The notes below the pieces were generated by a model. That model did no database searches. It was not told the DNA's origin and worked only from the letters and a program-made list of their open reading frames with translations. Shown in pieces: positions 22,871-33,089 of a stretch of 64,000 bases of DNA (its first letter is position 1; each line of letters opens with the position of its first letter). Location: contig NC_135355.1 of assembly GCF_051622035.1 (NCBI RefSeq), forward strand, positions 28,614,986-28,678,985. Reading direction: 5' to 3'. The DNA is from Arctopsyche grandis (taxonomy: Eukaryota > Arthropoda > Insecta > Trichoptera > Hydropsychidae). A program made the translations under genes and the position numbers.

Positions 22871-23340
22871 AGACAAAAAAATAAATTGTGAGAACTGGCT
22901 TACCTCGATAAAATAAACGAATTTTTGTTGTTAATCCACAAGAATAGTCGAAATATGATTTTCTAAGTGGAATTTTATTTAATTATCATATAAATTCAAT
23001 TTAATATATTATTCCTATTAATTCAATTCAGATTCATGTAAATACGAGTAAATAATAGTATGAGTTTTTAGCTTGAAATTTTACCGATTTAAAATTCAGC
23101 ACACTTCCAGTTAACCTTTTAAACGAAAAAAAAATAGTGTGGCCATAACACTATCCCAATAAATATGTTTCAATATAAAATAGTATTAGCAGTGGGAAAA
23201 AATCCCAAGTGAAAATCCGTACTTTTGACTTTTGATTTGAACTTGGACGACTACTTAGAGAGATTTGAAAGCTGAAAAGTACTACAAATGAAAGATAAAA
23301 TACCCGACTATAGATTCCAATATTCATTTTGAACAGGAAA
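22871..23340. other. probable 3' UTR and flank
   Basis: The sequence after the stop carries two AATAAA hexamers (about 22880 and 22912). Beyond that it is AT-rich without a supported gene. Confidence 0.35.
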
Positions 23341-23490
23341 TTGACAGATTTTGATACATCGACCAAAAATCGCGCGATTTAAAAAACACATATCTCCGAA
23401 CCTCGAGCCAATCAACTTTTTTTATAACCAGATTCGTGTTCACTGGGCATATATCTATAAGAAAAGTCATATCTCGTCTCTGAACCAAAA
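23341..23490 (+). repeat. dispersed repeat R3, copy A
   Basis: TTGACAGATTTTGATACATC, CGCGCGATTTAAAAAACACA, TATCTCCGAACCTCGAGCCA, a CACTGGGCATATATCTATAA stretch and AAAGTCATATCTCGT all recur in the same order on the minus strand at 63832-64000. The class is unknown and there is no coding capacity. Confidence 0.75.
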
Positions 23491-26095
23491 AAATCATTAG
23501 TCGAATAGTGTTATAGGGGATAGCAAATGGATATAATGGAATAGTTTTCTGATGAATTGAGAAAAAAATGAAAGTATTAAAATATAAATAACAATATTAT
23601 TGTATAAATATTTTGAGTCTATTATCAACTGTACCGCAATTTACGAACCCAAAGCTCTACCCACGTAGATATTCTTAGAATGATTCGATGAATTCTGTAG
23701 ACGGATTTTTCCCAATACGATATTTCCGGGTACTGATTTATCCAGGCATAGACTTTTCCAAGCATTGCTATTTCCGTATAAGAAAATATCATCATAAACG
23801 TATCACCTAAATACTTTTGCGTAGTGAAATTTCATAACATTTTCTTACAAAGGGAATTATTCTTATCCCGTCCATTCGTTATCGTTTGTCTCGAACCATA
23901 CAAACGAACTTACGTTCTTTCATCATTTACAATAGCTTCAACAACCTGTGTCGGTATACGAAAGAGAAGAGGTCCTCTTTCCGAAATTTACAACACAGGT
24001 TTAAGCGTTAAAATGATAACGGAAAATCGGTTCGCCAATCTTAGTGAATACTCCACGGTTACACCTGTTTGCTTTGTGACCCTGTGTCGCATAAACCTCG
24101 GGGTTTTTCTCCACCCCACTATACAACGACCCAAAGTTGGAATTTTTCCCATTAAAAATTGTCTACGAACCTTTCAAGAAGATACTGCGCTTTAAATTTC
24201 AGCGTATTTCGGTTTATCCACCGACTAACGGTGCAATATTCGCAATAGATGCCGTATATGTATGTATGTATATTCTCCTTAAGTGCAATGTTGCCTTATA
24301 ACTGTCGATCTAACAATTCAATATCTATTTTTATAGCTTTGATTTGAAAATATCAAAACATGAGTCTTCCCATTGAAATTTATATCATAATATGTTAGTT
24401 ATCGAACAAACATACATATGTATGTACGATTAGGTGGAATGTTATTTGAATACATTTCGTGTCTTTATTTAGAAATCATATTGTTTATAAAAAAGTCTCT
24501 AAATAAGAGGTATCAAAGTCGATTAATCTTAAGGTAATTTTTTTTTAAATATCTTTAACATACCAAATTAATCATTCACTGATATGGTTTTTCTCCCAAA
24601 AAATAATTAATTTTGAAAAATAAAAAATGTGATAACCATTTAGGAATAAATATATATTTTCGTAAAAATATTACAGACGTTTATTATTATAATAAAAATG
24701 GCAGACATTTATTCTTAAATTCAAAAAAAATACAGCTATTATTATAATCAAAAATAAAGTAAAAAAAGAATTTCCATTTAATTATTTTATGTGAAATAAT
24801 AAAAAAATCTTTGGAAATGATATATATATTTATATAAGGAACGTCGATTGACAACAATTCTTTGTAATTGAGATGAATTCTTACAACCAATTTAAAAGAA
24901 ACGGCGCGTGTTTAAAAGCAAACAGACGAAATTGTCATTTTTTCTTTAAAAAACGTGTATCATACTCTATACAAAGAAATAAATTTAAATATTTCAAATG
25001 TTCTTACAGAATCTTATTTATAGTTATATTATAATATAATTTTTATATTTCATTCATATGATGAACGGAATATGCCATACTTACAAATGGGAATAATTGC
25101 GGAAAATGTCGCTTTTGATTCACGTCACATTTTTTCCTTGGAAAATCAATGTTACACGCAATTCAATGGAAAAAATAACTAAAGCACGCTATTAACATCT
25201 CAAATTAGTACAAATAGAAAAAGCTTCGTATGGATCAATGGAGACGACGATCAAAGGAAATTGAGCACTTTGACTAAGTCAGGTCAACAGTCTATCCACG
25301 TGTTGCTAATGATTCCAATCGCGACAAAAGCATCGAATAAAAACAAAAAGCAATGCAGGAAATTCGGCGTTTTGTTTTGTTCAGTGTTATTATAATATTT
25401 TGCGACCGAAATCGCTTACGGGTTACGGTCGTAAATTGCCACTAGACAGAGAAAATGTTCATTGAAATTTCCCTGCAGTGTTTTTGCGGTCTAAAGTGCG
25501 GTATAAATATCATATGAGAGCGTACATTAACTTATTTATTTCCCGGTATGGTCGTTCAAGCCGCATTTGACCGAATGTGGATTAAGTTTTAGCTTATTAC
25601 ACAGATATAGCTGTAGAATCACATGAATTGAAACACTTCACTAGAATATGTGACAGAAATATACATAGAAAGAAACTACTGCGATTTATTACATATACAT
25701 AATGTTTTCATTTACTTATTTGCATGATGTTATAATTTTTTTTTTTTTTTTTTTTAAATAAAAATTATCTTAAATTTTCATTCACACGACGAATACTAAT
25801 GATTCTAGCAATGAAAGTTGTAACCAATTTGTTGAAAAGCTCATTAGACTGCGTAAATAAAACGAACTTTTCTCCAAGAAAAAGGGAAAACTCGTGGAGT
25901 GTGAAACTTTTTCAATTGATTGTGAACAAATGATTGTTAGCAATACACTTTATTTCAATTATTACTTTCAATTTACCAAATTAAACATTCTCAAAAACAA
26001 TCCAGGATCAATTATATTCAAATCGTTATCATTTGTAGACAAACAGTTTTCCAATTGTTAAAATTATATGAAAGGATTCAAATCATCAAATCAAA
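23491..26095. other. no gene supported
   Basis: Contains a T20 run near 25736-25755 and a 124-codon non-ATG frame at 23824-24195 with no domain. The part 25080-25480 is less AT-rich and has a donor-like GTAAGTATG on the minus strand near 25084, with no open frame to support it. Confidence 0.4.
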
Positions 26096-26400
26096 CTAGC
26101 AGCATAGATAAGTGGTTAGCATGTTTATTCCTTCTAACCGAGCGGTCACGGGTTCAATTCCTGTCCGGTGCTGCTGGCTATGTAACTACAGGTCGATCGT
26201 TTCCAATCAGAGTTTGCCAATTTATCAGATTTCCATTAAAACAGTTCCGACAAATTGGCAACCTTGACCTATATCTCGCAAATTTCGAGTTTCTCAGTAT
26301 ATCAAATTCACCTGGATGGCTTGTTGAGCAATCCTCAAAATCTTGCAGAATTGAGCAGATCAACCATGTCACTGTGGCTAATATGTAAATAAATAAAATA
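26096..26400 (+). mobile_element. tRNA-derived SINE copy 6 (tail type III), best preserved Pol III boxes
   Basis: The head reads AGCAGCATAGATAAGTGGTT, with A box TAGATAAGTGG and, after the anticodon-arm-like part, B box GGTTCAATTCC (about 26153-26163). This is followed by the link GGTGCTGCTGGCTATG and the central body (GGTCGATCGTTTCCAATCAG, TTTGCCAATTTATCAGATTT). The 3' tail (ACCTATATCTCGCAAATTTC ... CATGTCACTGTGGCTAATAT) matches the 8255-8545 copy, and the element ends in a short (AAAT)n run. The spacing of A and B boxes is as in a tRNA gene, so the internal promoter may still work. Confidence 0.88.
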
Positions 26401-27221
26401 GCATATAAAAAAATAAAAATAGAAAATACAGTTTTAGTATATATACATACATATGTATGTACAATAAAATACATGTATCATATATGGTCATTTCCCGTAG
26501 TCTTGATTTTCTTTCTCATATTTGATTTTGCCTCCAAAAGCTAATAAAATTATCGACGGTTGGATAGTAATATTGAAACCGAATATAACAATATCATTTC
26601 ATATATTTGAAACATTTTTGATAGACTACATACAGCCTTGGTTTTATCGATATCGGTTCGATTTATCGACGCGAATCCGGCACAAATGAAATTCCCATCA
26701 CAATTCTCATCAAATAGCACTCCGCATCAAACACGCCACGAATATAATTCGAACGATCTCATCTTCGTCGAGTAAAATCGGATCGTTGCGTTGATTTCGA
26801 TAGAAAGGCGGCAGCTTCGTCCTCATTAAAATCGAATAATATCAGACGACCGTATTCTTCATCTTCGAAAAAAAATGTTTAAATTAAATTAAATACGATA
26901 CACGAAATTGCGTTTAATTTTAATGTGCTTTCGATGTCTTCCTTCTTTATTACTTTCATTTTTTTCGTGATAAAAAGCTTTCCATTATCGAAGACGGTGA
27001 GTAAAAAATGGATTCGGATTTGACGAGTGACCGCAAAATTGAATTTTCTCGCACTGGCGTCGCGATAATAAAATGTGACAATTTCGAAATATCATTAATA
27101 AGTACATATATCAATGGTAAATTTTATAAATATGCATTAGCTTTTATTTTAACTCACCCCGTCTGTTCTCACCAAGATCTCGTTTACTATGCCATTACGT
27201 ATGCAGTCATCTCTTTCACAG
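26401..27221. other. no gene supported
   Basis: AT-rich with simple repeats near 26440. A donor-like GTGAGT follows GAAGACG at 26999, but no open exon ends there. Confidence 0.4.
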
Positions 27222-27291
27222 ACCGTCTGTTATCGGTGAACAGACGGTTTGAAAGTTTCGCAAATGAATTCACATTCACTTGCGAAACTTT
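27222..27291. repeat. two adjacent hairpins at the jockey 5' junction
   Basis: Hairpin 1: ACCGTCTGTT (27222-27231) and AACAGACGGT (27239-27248), loop 7 nt. Hairpin 2: AAAGTTTCGCAAATGAA (27252-27268) pairs with TTCACTTGCGAAACTTT (27275-27291) with one mismatch and a 6-nt loop. Hairpin 2 ends one base before the target-site duplication of the retrotransposon. Confidence 0.85.
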
Positions 27292-27303
27292 AAAATGTAC
27301 AAT

Positions 27304-27337
27304 TCACTCGTCTCTCGACGCTCCGTGAGAACGGACG
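27304..27337 (+). promoter_or_regulatory. internal RNA polymerase II promoter (Inr + DPE) of the jockey element
   Basis: The first bases of the element form an Inr-like TCACTC with A+1 at 27306. GGACG lies at 27333-27337, which is exactly +28 to +32, the position and consensus (RGWYV) of the downstream promoter element. Jockey, I and F elements use such TATA-less internal promoters, so that the start site lies at the element's own first base. One Inr position deviates from TCAKTY. The upstream T (27304) comes from the target. Confidence 0.7.
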
Positions 27338-27470
27338 TGCCGAAGACGTACTCTCTGTGCGAGCGCTCATAATACAGCGATACGCCATACCGTCAAAAAA
27401 CCCACACCTTTTAACATACACCACAAACACCCCCCACAAAACGAACACCAAACGAACACATGTTGGCACC

Positions 27471-28679
27471 ATGCGAGGATCCAACCTGAAAAAGCGAATT
27501 AAGAAGACACTGATAACTACAACCGAAGCTCCTCAACCAGGCTGCTCTCAGACCGCTCAGATGGAGACCGAGTGGCAGTTTCCAAAACATACGGCAAAGA
27601 ACGTGAAAGATGTTGCTCCTGAATTTAAAATTCAGGAGAAAAACAAATTTGAAGGGCTCTTGGAAGTTTCCGATGTCCCCAGAAGCGGTGAAAGAATCCC
27701 GCCCATCATCATGACAGCTACTGGCACTCACGGCAGCATGATCGAGTCGATCAAGAAGTTTATAAAAGACTTCACAATGACTTACATTGGTCAAAATAAT
27801 GTCAAGATACAATGTAAAAGTCTTGAAGACTTTAAAAAACTTCGGGATGGATTGACACCAGACCGACAATTCCATACCTTTTCCAGGAAGGAGGAAAAGG
27901 AAATAAAAAGTGTCGTACGTGGCTTGCCGAAATTGCCGGAAGCTGATATTAAAGATGACATCATCAGACAGGGATTCCCTGTAACCAAAGTCATACAGAT
28001 GAAGACGAAGGAGCCTAGGAGCAACGCCACCGAGCTATACTTGGTGTTCTTCGAGCCATCGGTATCGGCAAAGAAGATTAAAGAAATCCGGTACATCTGT
28101 TACACAAAGGTCAGTGTCGTTAAATATACTAGTAAATCACAAAATATTACTCAATGTTTCAGATGCCAAGAATATGGACACGCTGCGAAAAACTGCAATC
28201 GGCAGGCCAAGTGCGTCAAATGTGCCGGCACTCACCTCACCGCACAATGCAATCAAGGAATAGTTACCCCTGCTGTCTGCTCAGGCTGTTCAGGATCTCA
28301 CCCCGCTAACTTCAAAGACTGTCCAAAAAGACAGAGCTATCTGAAAATGCTGGAATCGAGGAAGAATCGAGCATCAATTGTCAAAGCCAACCCTTGGAAA
28401 CTCCCAGTGGCGCAGCCACAAAATATCCCGGTCGTTAACGATCATAACTTCCCAAAGCTACCGACCATTAAAACTCCTTCACCAAATATCCCAAATATCC
28501 CTAAAAAACCCCACCAACCAACCAATCCCAACATTCAACCAACAACAGACCTAACTTCCATGGCGTCTATGACGAAGATGTTGAAGATCCTCCAGGAGAT
28601 TCGTGCCAAGGCCAGCGGTTGCACCGACAAACTAGAGCTGGCACTCATGCTTGTCGAATATCTCGATGTCTTTGATTAA
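27471..28679 (+). CDS. jockey-like ORF1, Gag/nucleocapsid protein (402 aa)
   Basis: RNA-binding protein of the retrotransposon ribonucleoprotein particle. The first in-frame ATG (27471) follows GGCACC; the frame is open upstream to 27357 but without an ATG. The N-terminus is basic (RGSNLKKRIKKT). The middle has the Gag region that precedes zinc knuckles in jockey elements: an RGLPKL...DIKDDI block and KEPRSNATELYLVFFEP. Three knuckles follow: CFRC...H...C at residues 229-242, CVKC...H...C from 248, and CSGC...H...C from 270. The C-terminal third is Pro/Asn-rich (PNIPNIPKKPHQPTNPNIQP), ending in a leucine-rich tail. It is intact. It ends in TAA inside the start of ORF2. Length is in the usual range for the clade. 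Confidence 0.95.
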   Translation: MRGSNLKKRIKKTLITTTEAPQPGCSQTAQMETEWQFPKHTAKNVKDVAPEFKIQEKNKFEGLLEVSDVPRSGERIPPIIMTATGTHGSMIESIKKFIKDFTMTYIGQNNVKIQCKSLEDFKKLRDGLTPDRQFHTFSRKEEKEIKSVVRGLPKLPEADIKDDIIRQGFPVTKVIQMKTKEPRSNATELYLVFFEPSVSAKKIKEIRYICYTKVSVVKYTSKSQNITQCFRCQEYGHAAKNCNRQAKCVKCAGTHLTAQCNQGIVTPAVCSGCSGSHPANFKDCPKRQSYLKMLESRKNRASIVKANPWKLPVAQPQNIPVVNDHNFPKLPTIKTPSPNIPNIPKKPHQPTNPNIQPTTDLTSMASMTKMLKILQEIRAKASGCTDKLELALMLVEYLDVFD

Positions 28680-31305
28680 CGGGAGGCGACTGAACATTCT
28701 AGCTTGGAATGCTCGTGGACTTAAGAATAAGATTGACGAACTAGAGTCGGCGATCGGTGAGTACTGTGTTGACATAGTTTTAATCTCCGAGACCTTCTTA
28801 AAACCTCATATCCGTATTAACCTACCTAACTTTAACTGCTATCGCGAAGACCGAGAACAGCATGGAGGGGGAGTTGCCATTTTTATAAAATCGTCAATTA
28901 AACATTGTCGCGTAATAACCCCGCCACTAAAAAATTTAGAACTAACCGCCATCGAACTAACAATTAACAACACCCGTCACATAGTAGCATCCGCTTACAA
29001 TCCTCCCCAAAAACGATTATTGGCATCCGATCTTAACAAAATATTTAACATTGGTAGTTCGGTAGTGGTAGCTGGTGACTTTAATGCCAAACATCCGTTA
29101 TGGAGTTGCGTAAACACTGACCAACAAGGCACAACTCTTTTTAAATACATTCAACTAACAGATACAATCTTACTTCATCCGGATACATACACACACTATC
29201 CCACAAATAACTCACAACCATCCACACTAGATCTTGTCCTCGTCAAGAACTGCCCAAAAATATCGACACCAAATGCCCTTCAAACCCTGTCGTCTGATCA
29301 TCTCCCGATAATCTTCTCAATCGACGGGAAACCCGAGGAAATCATCAAGCATAGTTGGGATTACGGGAGAGCTAACTGGCGAGAGTTCAAGTCGTACATA
29401 AATGACCAAACCATTCTAACTTCTACCACACTCACAAACAAAACCGAAATCGACAGCTCCATAATACACCTAACGGAATCAATAACTCGATCCAAACACC
29501 TTCACATACCTAAGACACAATACATTGAACACAAATTAGAGATAACTGACTTTGTTGCAAATCTAATTAAAAGTAAAAATAAACTCCGTAAAATTTGGCA
29601 AACATCAAAAAATCCAGCATTGAAAACATTAATTAATAAGCTCACATATCAAATTAAAATTAGAATCAAAGAAATCAAAAATGAAGCTTGGTCTAAAAAA
29701 TTAGAAAAATTGAGCTCAGTTGATGGCTCTCTATGGAAATTAGCTAAAGCGATTCGCAGGACAAAAAACTCGATTCCTCCATTAGATGATGCAGGAATCT
29801 CAGTGACGCGTGATTGCGACAAAGCAGAACTATTATCAAAATCCTTCCAAAAACATCACACACTCACACAACATTACAATCACATACCAACGCATAATAA
29901 AGTCAACCGGTCCATTAAAATCATCACAAAAGCTCCCACTAACAGTACTAAAAATATAAAATTGGTGCATCCGTGTGAAATCCAAAATATAATACGTAAT
30001 TTAAAAAATAAAAAGGCACCTGGGCGAGATTCAATAGATAACATCACAATCAAACAACTTCCATTTAAAGCTTTAGTCTCACTATCTAAAATATTCAACG
30101 CATGTTTACTCACCGGGTATTTCCCAGAATACTGGAAAACAGCCAACGTAATTCCCATACTTAAGCCCGATAAAAGCTCAAAAAACCCGGCCAATTATCG
30201 ACCCATTAGCTTACTTTGCACGCTTTCAAAAATTCTGGAAAAAATAATCTACACACGTTTACTTAAAGTCGTAAATAAGAAATTAATAAATGAACAATTT
30301 GGATTTCGCACTGGACATTCCACGACCCAACAACTAACAAGACTAACTGAACACGTGACGAAGAACTTTAATATGAAGAGAAGTACCGGAATGGTATGTC
30401 TCGACATAGAAAAGGCCTTCGACACGGTTTGGCACGATGGACTCATTCATAAGCTCCTTATTAACAAAATACCAAACTACCTAATTCTCATCATCAAATC
30501 GTACTTAACTCGTAGAAAGCTAGTGGTTAGCGTAAATAATGAATTATCGTCTCCAAAAATAATCGCAGCTGGCGTTCCGCAGGGGAGCTTGCTTGGCCCA
30601 CTCTTGTTCTCCATATATATAAATGACATACCTATTCTAAAAAACTGTCACATAGCCCTATATGCAGATGATACAGCTTGCTTCACAAGTAGCAAAAAAC
30701 CAGACACTATTCTTAAAAATCTTGAATTTGCAATTAAAACAATGACTGAACACTTCACTAAGTGGAAAATTCAAATTAATCAAACCAAAACAGACGCCAT
30801 ATTCTTTAGTGTTAGAAAACATAAGCCAAGTTCACATCTGAAAATCCCCTCTGGAGAAAGTCTGAAATGGCAGTCAGTAATAAAATATTTAGGAGTAACG
30901 TTTGATAAAAGAATGAGATGGGCACCTCACATTGAGGCAGCGAAATGCAAGGCGATGCGGGGTATATCCTCAATATATCCAATATTTAATCGCCATAGTT
31001 CTTTATCAACGCTAAATAAAATAAAATTATATCGCGCGCTCATATTACCATTATTAACCTATGCTTCACCTGTATGGAATAACGCCTCGAATACTAACCT
31101 TTCCAAGCTCCAAGTAATACAAAATAAATCCCTTTACAAAATAATTTATAATACACCCATATATACTAACCTGAAAAAACTGCATGCTATATATAATATT
31201 CCGTTTGTTACAGACATTACTAACAAACTAACCAGTAGATTCTATGAAAGAATCACTAATAACCATACTAACACACTTGTGAAGAGTCTCGGTGATTACA
31301 ATTAA
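28666..31305 (+). CDS. jockey-like ORF2, endonuclease-reverse transcriptase (879 aa)
   Basis: Encodes the enzyme for target-primed reverse transcription. The first ATG (28666) lies 14 nt upstream of the ORF1 stop in the +1 frame, which suggests reinitiation or termination-coupled start. The N-terminal APE-like endonuclease has LNILAWNARG (N15), LISETF (E42), AGDFNAKHPLW (D138, N140) and SSDHLP (D211, H212). The reverse transcriptase spans about residues 440-740: KAPGRDSID, NVIPILKPDK, NYRPISLLCTLSKILEKII, FGFRTGHST, motif A LDIEKAFDTVWHDG (D586), motif B GVPQGSLLGPLLFSIYIND and motif C LYADDTACF (YADD, 666-669), then KYLGVTFDKRMRW. There is no RNase H domain, as in jockey. All catalytic residues I can check are present and there are no stops or frameshifts. 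It is the only clearly functional protein set in the window. Confidence 0.97.
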   Translation: MSLINGRRLNILAWNARGLKNKIDELESAIGEYCVDIVLISETFLKPHIRINLPNFNCYREDREQHGGGVAIFIKSSIKHCRVITPPLKNLELTAIELTINNTRHIVASAYNPPQKRLLASDLNKIFNIGSSVVVAGDFNAKHPLWSCVNTDQQGTTLFKYIQLTDTILLHPDTYTHYPTNNSQPSTLDLVLVKNCPKISTPNALQTLSSDHLPIIFSIDGKPEEIIKHSWDYGRANWREFKSYINDQTILTSTTLTNKTEIDSSIIHLTESITRSKHLHIPKTQYIEHKLEITDFVANLIKSKNKLRKIWQTSKNPALKTLINKLTYQIKIRIKEIKNEAWSKKLEKLSSVDGSLWKLAKAIRRTKNSIPPLDDAGISVTRDCDKAELLSKSFQKHHTLTQHYNHIPTHNKVNRSIKIITKAPTNSTKNIKLVHPCEIQNIIRNLKNKKAPGRDSIDNITIKQLPFKALVSLSKIFNACLLTGYFPEYWKTANVIPILKPDKSSKNPANYRPISLLCTLSKILEKIIYTRLLKVVNKKLINEQFGFRTGHSTTQQLTRLTEHVTKNFNMKRSTGMVCLDIEKAFDTVWHDGLIHKLLINKIPNYLILIIKSYLTRRKLVVSVNNELSSPKIIAAGVPQGSLLGPLLFSIYINDIPILKNCHIALYADDTACFTSSKKPDTILKNLEFAIKTMTEHFTKWKIQINQTKTDAIFFSVRKHKPSSHLKIPSGESLKWQSVIKYLGVTFDKRMRWAPHIEAAKCKAMRGISSIYPIFNRHSSLSTLNKIKLYRALILPLLTYASPVWNNASNTNLSKLQVIQNKSLYKIIYNTPIYTNLKKLHAIYNIPFVTDITNKLTSRFYERITNNHTNTLVKSLGDYN

Positions 31306-31640
31306 ATGTCTATACCCTTCAGGTATAAACACAGATTACCTAAACACAATCTGCTTTAGGTCATCGACTTTAGATAGTCTTTAATTAATATTATGAATTA
31401 GATGTATTATGAACATAAGGATTATATATTGGTTTTTGAGCTATTTTTCCTATTATGCTGTAGATTAACATTAGAATAATATAATACTATGATTACTAAC
31501 CAAATTAAATTAAAATTGTAAAATAGAAAATGATCAGTAGATCAGTAGCTATTAAAATAGATATAAGATGTATTGTGAACATAATTTCGTAATAATAAAA
31601 AGCATTTAAAAATCAAATCAAATCAAAAAAATGTACAATT

Positions 31641-32594
31641 ATAAGTTTCTTGAATTTTAAAATCTGTGGAATCTCATACTTGATAAATGAAATAAGGTAA
31701 AATTGTACTTCAGCAGAAAGAACAGGATATTTAAAAATCAACGTTATTAATTCAGTGCTCGATAATCAGTAACTTTTACATAAACGAGAAAATAGTTTAT
31801 GTAAAAGTTACTGAACATTGCACTAAATTGAATTATAAAAAATATCTAAGTACAATACTATAAAAAATATATAACAATATAAATTGAATTAGCAAGTAAT
31901 ATAAATTTTGATAATAGATTAACAGACTTTGCTAACGCCAAATTCACGGAAAATTCGTCTTTAGTTTTTTGTATCTGTAATAATTTAGTTAAGTTGTTAA
32001 AAATGTTATTGGTTACCGATCAAGAGAACTATATGGTTTTAGATAAAGAAAGAATTATTTGAAACAACCATTTATAAAAATTAAAATAAATGATAAATAA
32101 ACAACAAAAAAATAAAAATCATGAAATTTTAATTGTGTTTTAAGTGCACTGAATCCTTTTATAATATGATGTTTATTGCAAAATTGGCAATGTGGGAAAC
32201 TTATAAGAAAAATAATAACTGGTTTTTTTTTTGTAATTTTATTAAACATATGTTTAATTTAAATATTTCAATAAATGAGTATTTTTTAAATAAAATAATT
32301 TTTTTTAAATGTAATGAAAATAAATTAAAGGGGCGCCAAAAGCATCGCTACGCCTCTGATTATATACATAAAAACAGGCGGGAAACTTAACCAAAAAAAA
32401 AAATTGTAAGTCGACATTTTTGGCGTGTTTGACCTTATTTTGGACATTTTGTTGCGAGCGATTGTGTATAAAACTAATACTTAAAGGATATTTTTGGCTA
32501 CCGGAGATAAGTTTCTCACTTATTATTATTATGATTGTTTACTAATAATGTATATTTGGAAACATTTTTGTCATTTATAACAACGTGCTTTCTG
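31641..32594. other. AT-rich flank with palindrome and TE-end-like sequence
   Basis: No supported gene. It contains the hairpin at 31767-31813. It also contains GGGGCGCCAAAAGCATCGCT followed by ACGCCTCTG (ending 32358), which in reverse (CAGAGGCGTAGCGATG) looks like a DNA-transposon terminus. No partner end is seen. Confidence 0.4.
31767..31813. repeat. perfect 19-bp stem hairpin
   Basis: CAGTAACTTTTACATAAAC (31767-31785) and its exact reverse complement (31795-31813) enclose a 9-nt loop. Weaker complementarity (TTCAGTGC / GCACTAAATTGAA) continues outside. This looks like the core of a small foldback/MITE copy or a hairpin-forming transcript. It lies about 130 bp beyond the jockey 3' end. 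Confidence 0.9.
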
Positions 32595-32641
32595 GGGGCA
32601 CAATGGGTGGAATACGATGGGCCAGGGGCCCATTGTGCCCC
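32595..32641. repeat. 13-bp stem inverted repeat, GC-rich
   Basis: GGGGCACAATGGG (32595-32607) and CCCATTGTGCCCC (32629-32641) are perfect reverse complements around a 21-nt spacer. Shortly downstream, AACAAATTTTAGAATGCCAG plus GAGTATA (from about 32680) is shared with 44860-44885, which hints at a mobile-element context. Confidence 0.85.
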
Positions 32642-32956
32642 ATTTTTGAATAATCATTTTTTTTCTATGAGGGAATTTTAAACAAATTTTAGAATGCCAG
32701 GAGTATATTTTGTATCTGGAGATATTTAATAAAATAAATACACGCGAACAAGGCGGACAGCCAATCAGCGTGAAGTGATCCACGTAGAGTAAATTATTAT
32801 ATTTTTTGACCAATTAGAGCAACGACAATACATCCTGACCAATGGGTGCATTTTAAGCATCCGCTATCCGCTATAATATATGCCGATATCGTACATGCGT
32901 GTTTATTTAATAATAATAATATGTAGACGCGTAATAATAGATATATAATACATGCC

Positions 32957-33085
32957 TGTTTTAATTCCGATTCCAGATCCCTGTTTCAGTTCCGATTCCC
33001 GATTTCAGCTACAATTCCGATTCCCGATACCTGTTTCAATTCCAATTCCCGGTTTCAGTTTCGATTCCCGATTTCTGATTTAGAT
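32957..33085 (-). repeat. GGAATCGGAACTGAAACAG minisatellite (Helitron-type)
   Basis: An irregular array, on the minus strand, of GGAATCGGAATTGAAAC-type units. The same units form the cores of the Helitron-like elements at 7416-7620, 41436-41795 and 48628-48800, so this is probably another decayed member. Its terminal hairpin and CTAG are not recognisable here. Confidence 0.6.
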
Positions 33086-33089
33086 TAAT

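Larger units (their letters stand above)
27305..31626 (+). mobile_element. full-length jockey-clade non-LTR retrotransposon
   Basis: About 4.3 kb, bounded by the 13-bp target-site duplication AAAATGTACAATT (27292-27304 and 31628-31640, the latter overlapping the A tail). Order: Inr+DPE promoter, short 5' UTR, ORF1, ORF2 overlapping by 14 nt, 3' UTR with AATAAA at 31594-31599, and an (AAATC)3 + A tail. The 3' UTR has a repeated AGATGTATTRTGAACATAA word at about 31400 and 31568. Both ORFs are uninterrupted, the 5' end is complete and the TSD is perfect, so the insertion is young and the copy may be competent. The jockey-clade assignment rests on the lack of RNase H, the ORF2 motif set and the Gag zinc knuckles. 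It lies in sense relative to the putative host exon at 22666. Confidence 0.95.

Noticed and set aside
23824-24195. 124-codon plus-strand frame
   Set aside because: It starts at GTG, not ATG, has no acceptor or motif, and looks like chance.
26096-26175. Functional tRNA gene
   Set aside because: A and B boxes are good, but the sequence continues into the SINE body and has no T-run terminator after the tRNA-like part.
27411-27875. 154-codon minus-strand frame
   Set aside because: Antisense shadow of jockey ORF1.
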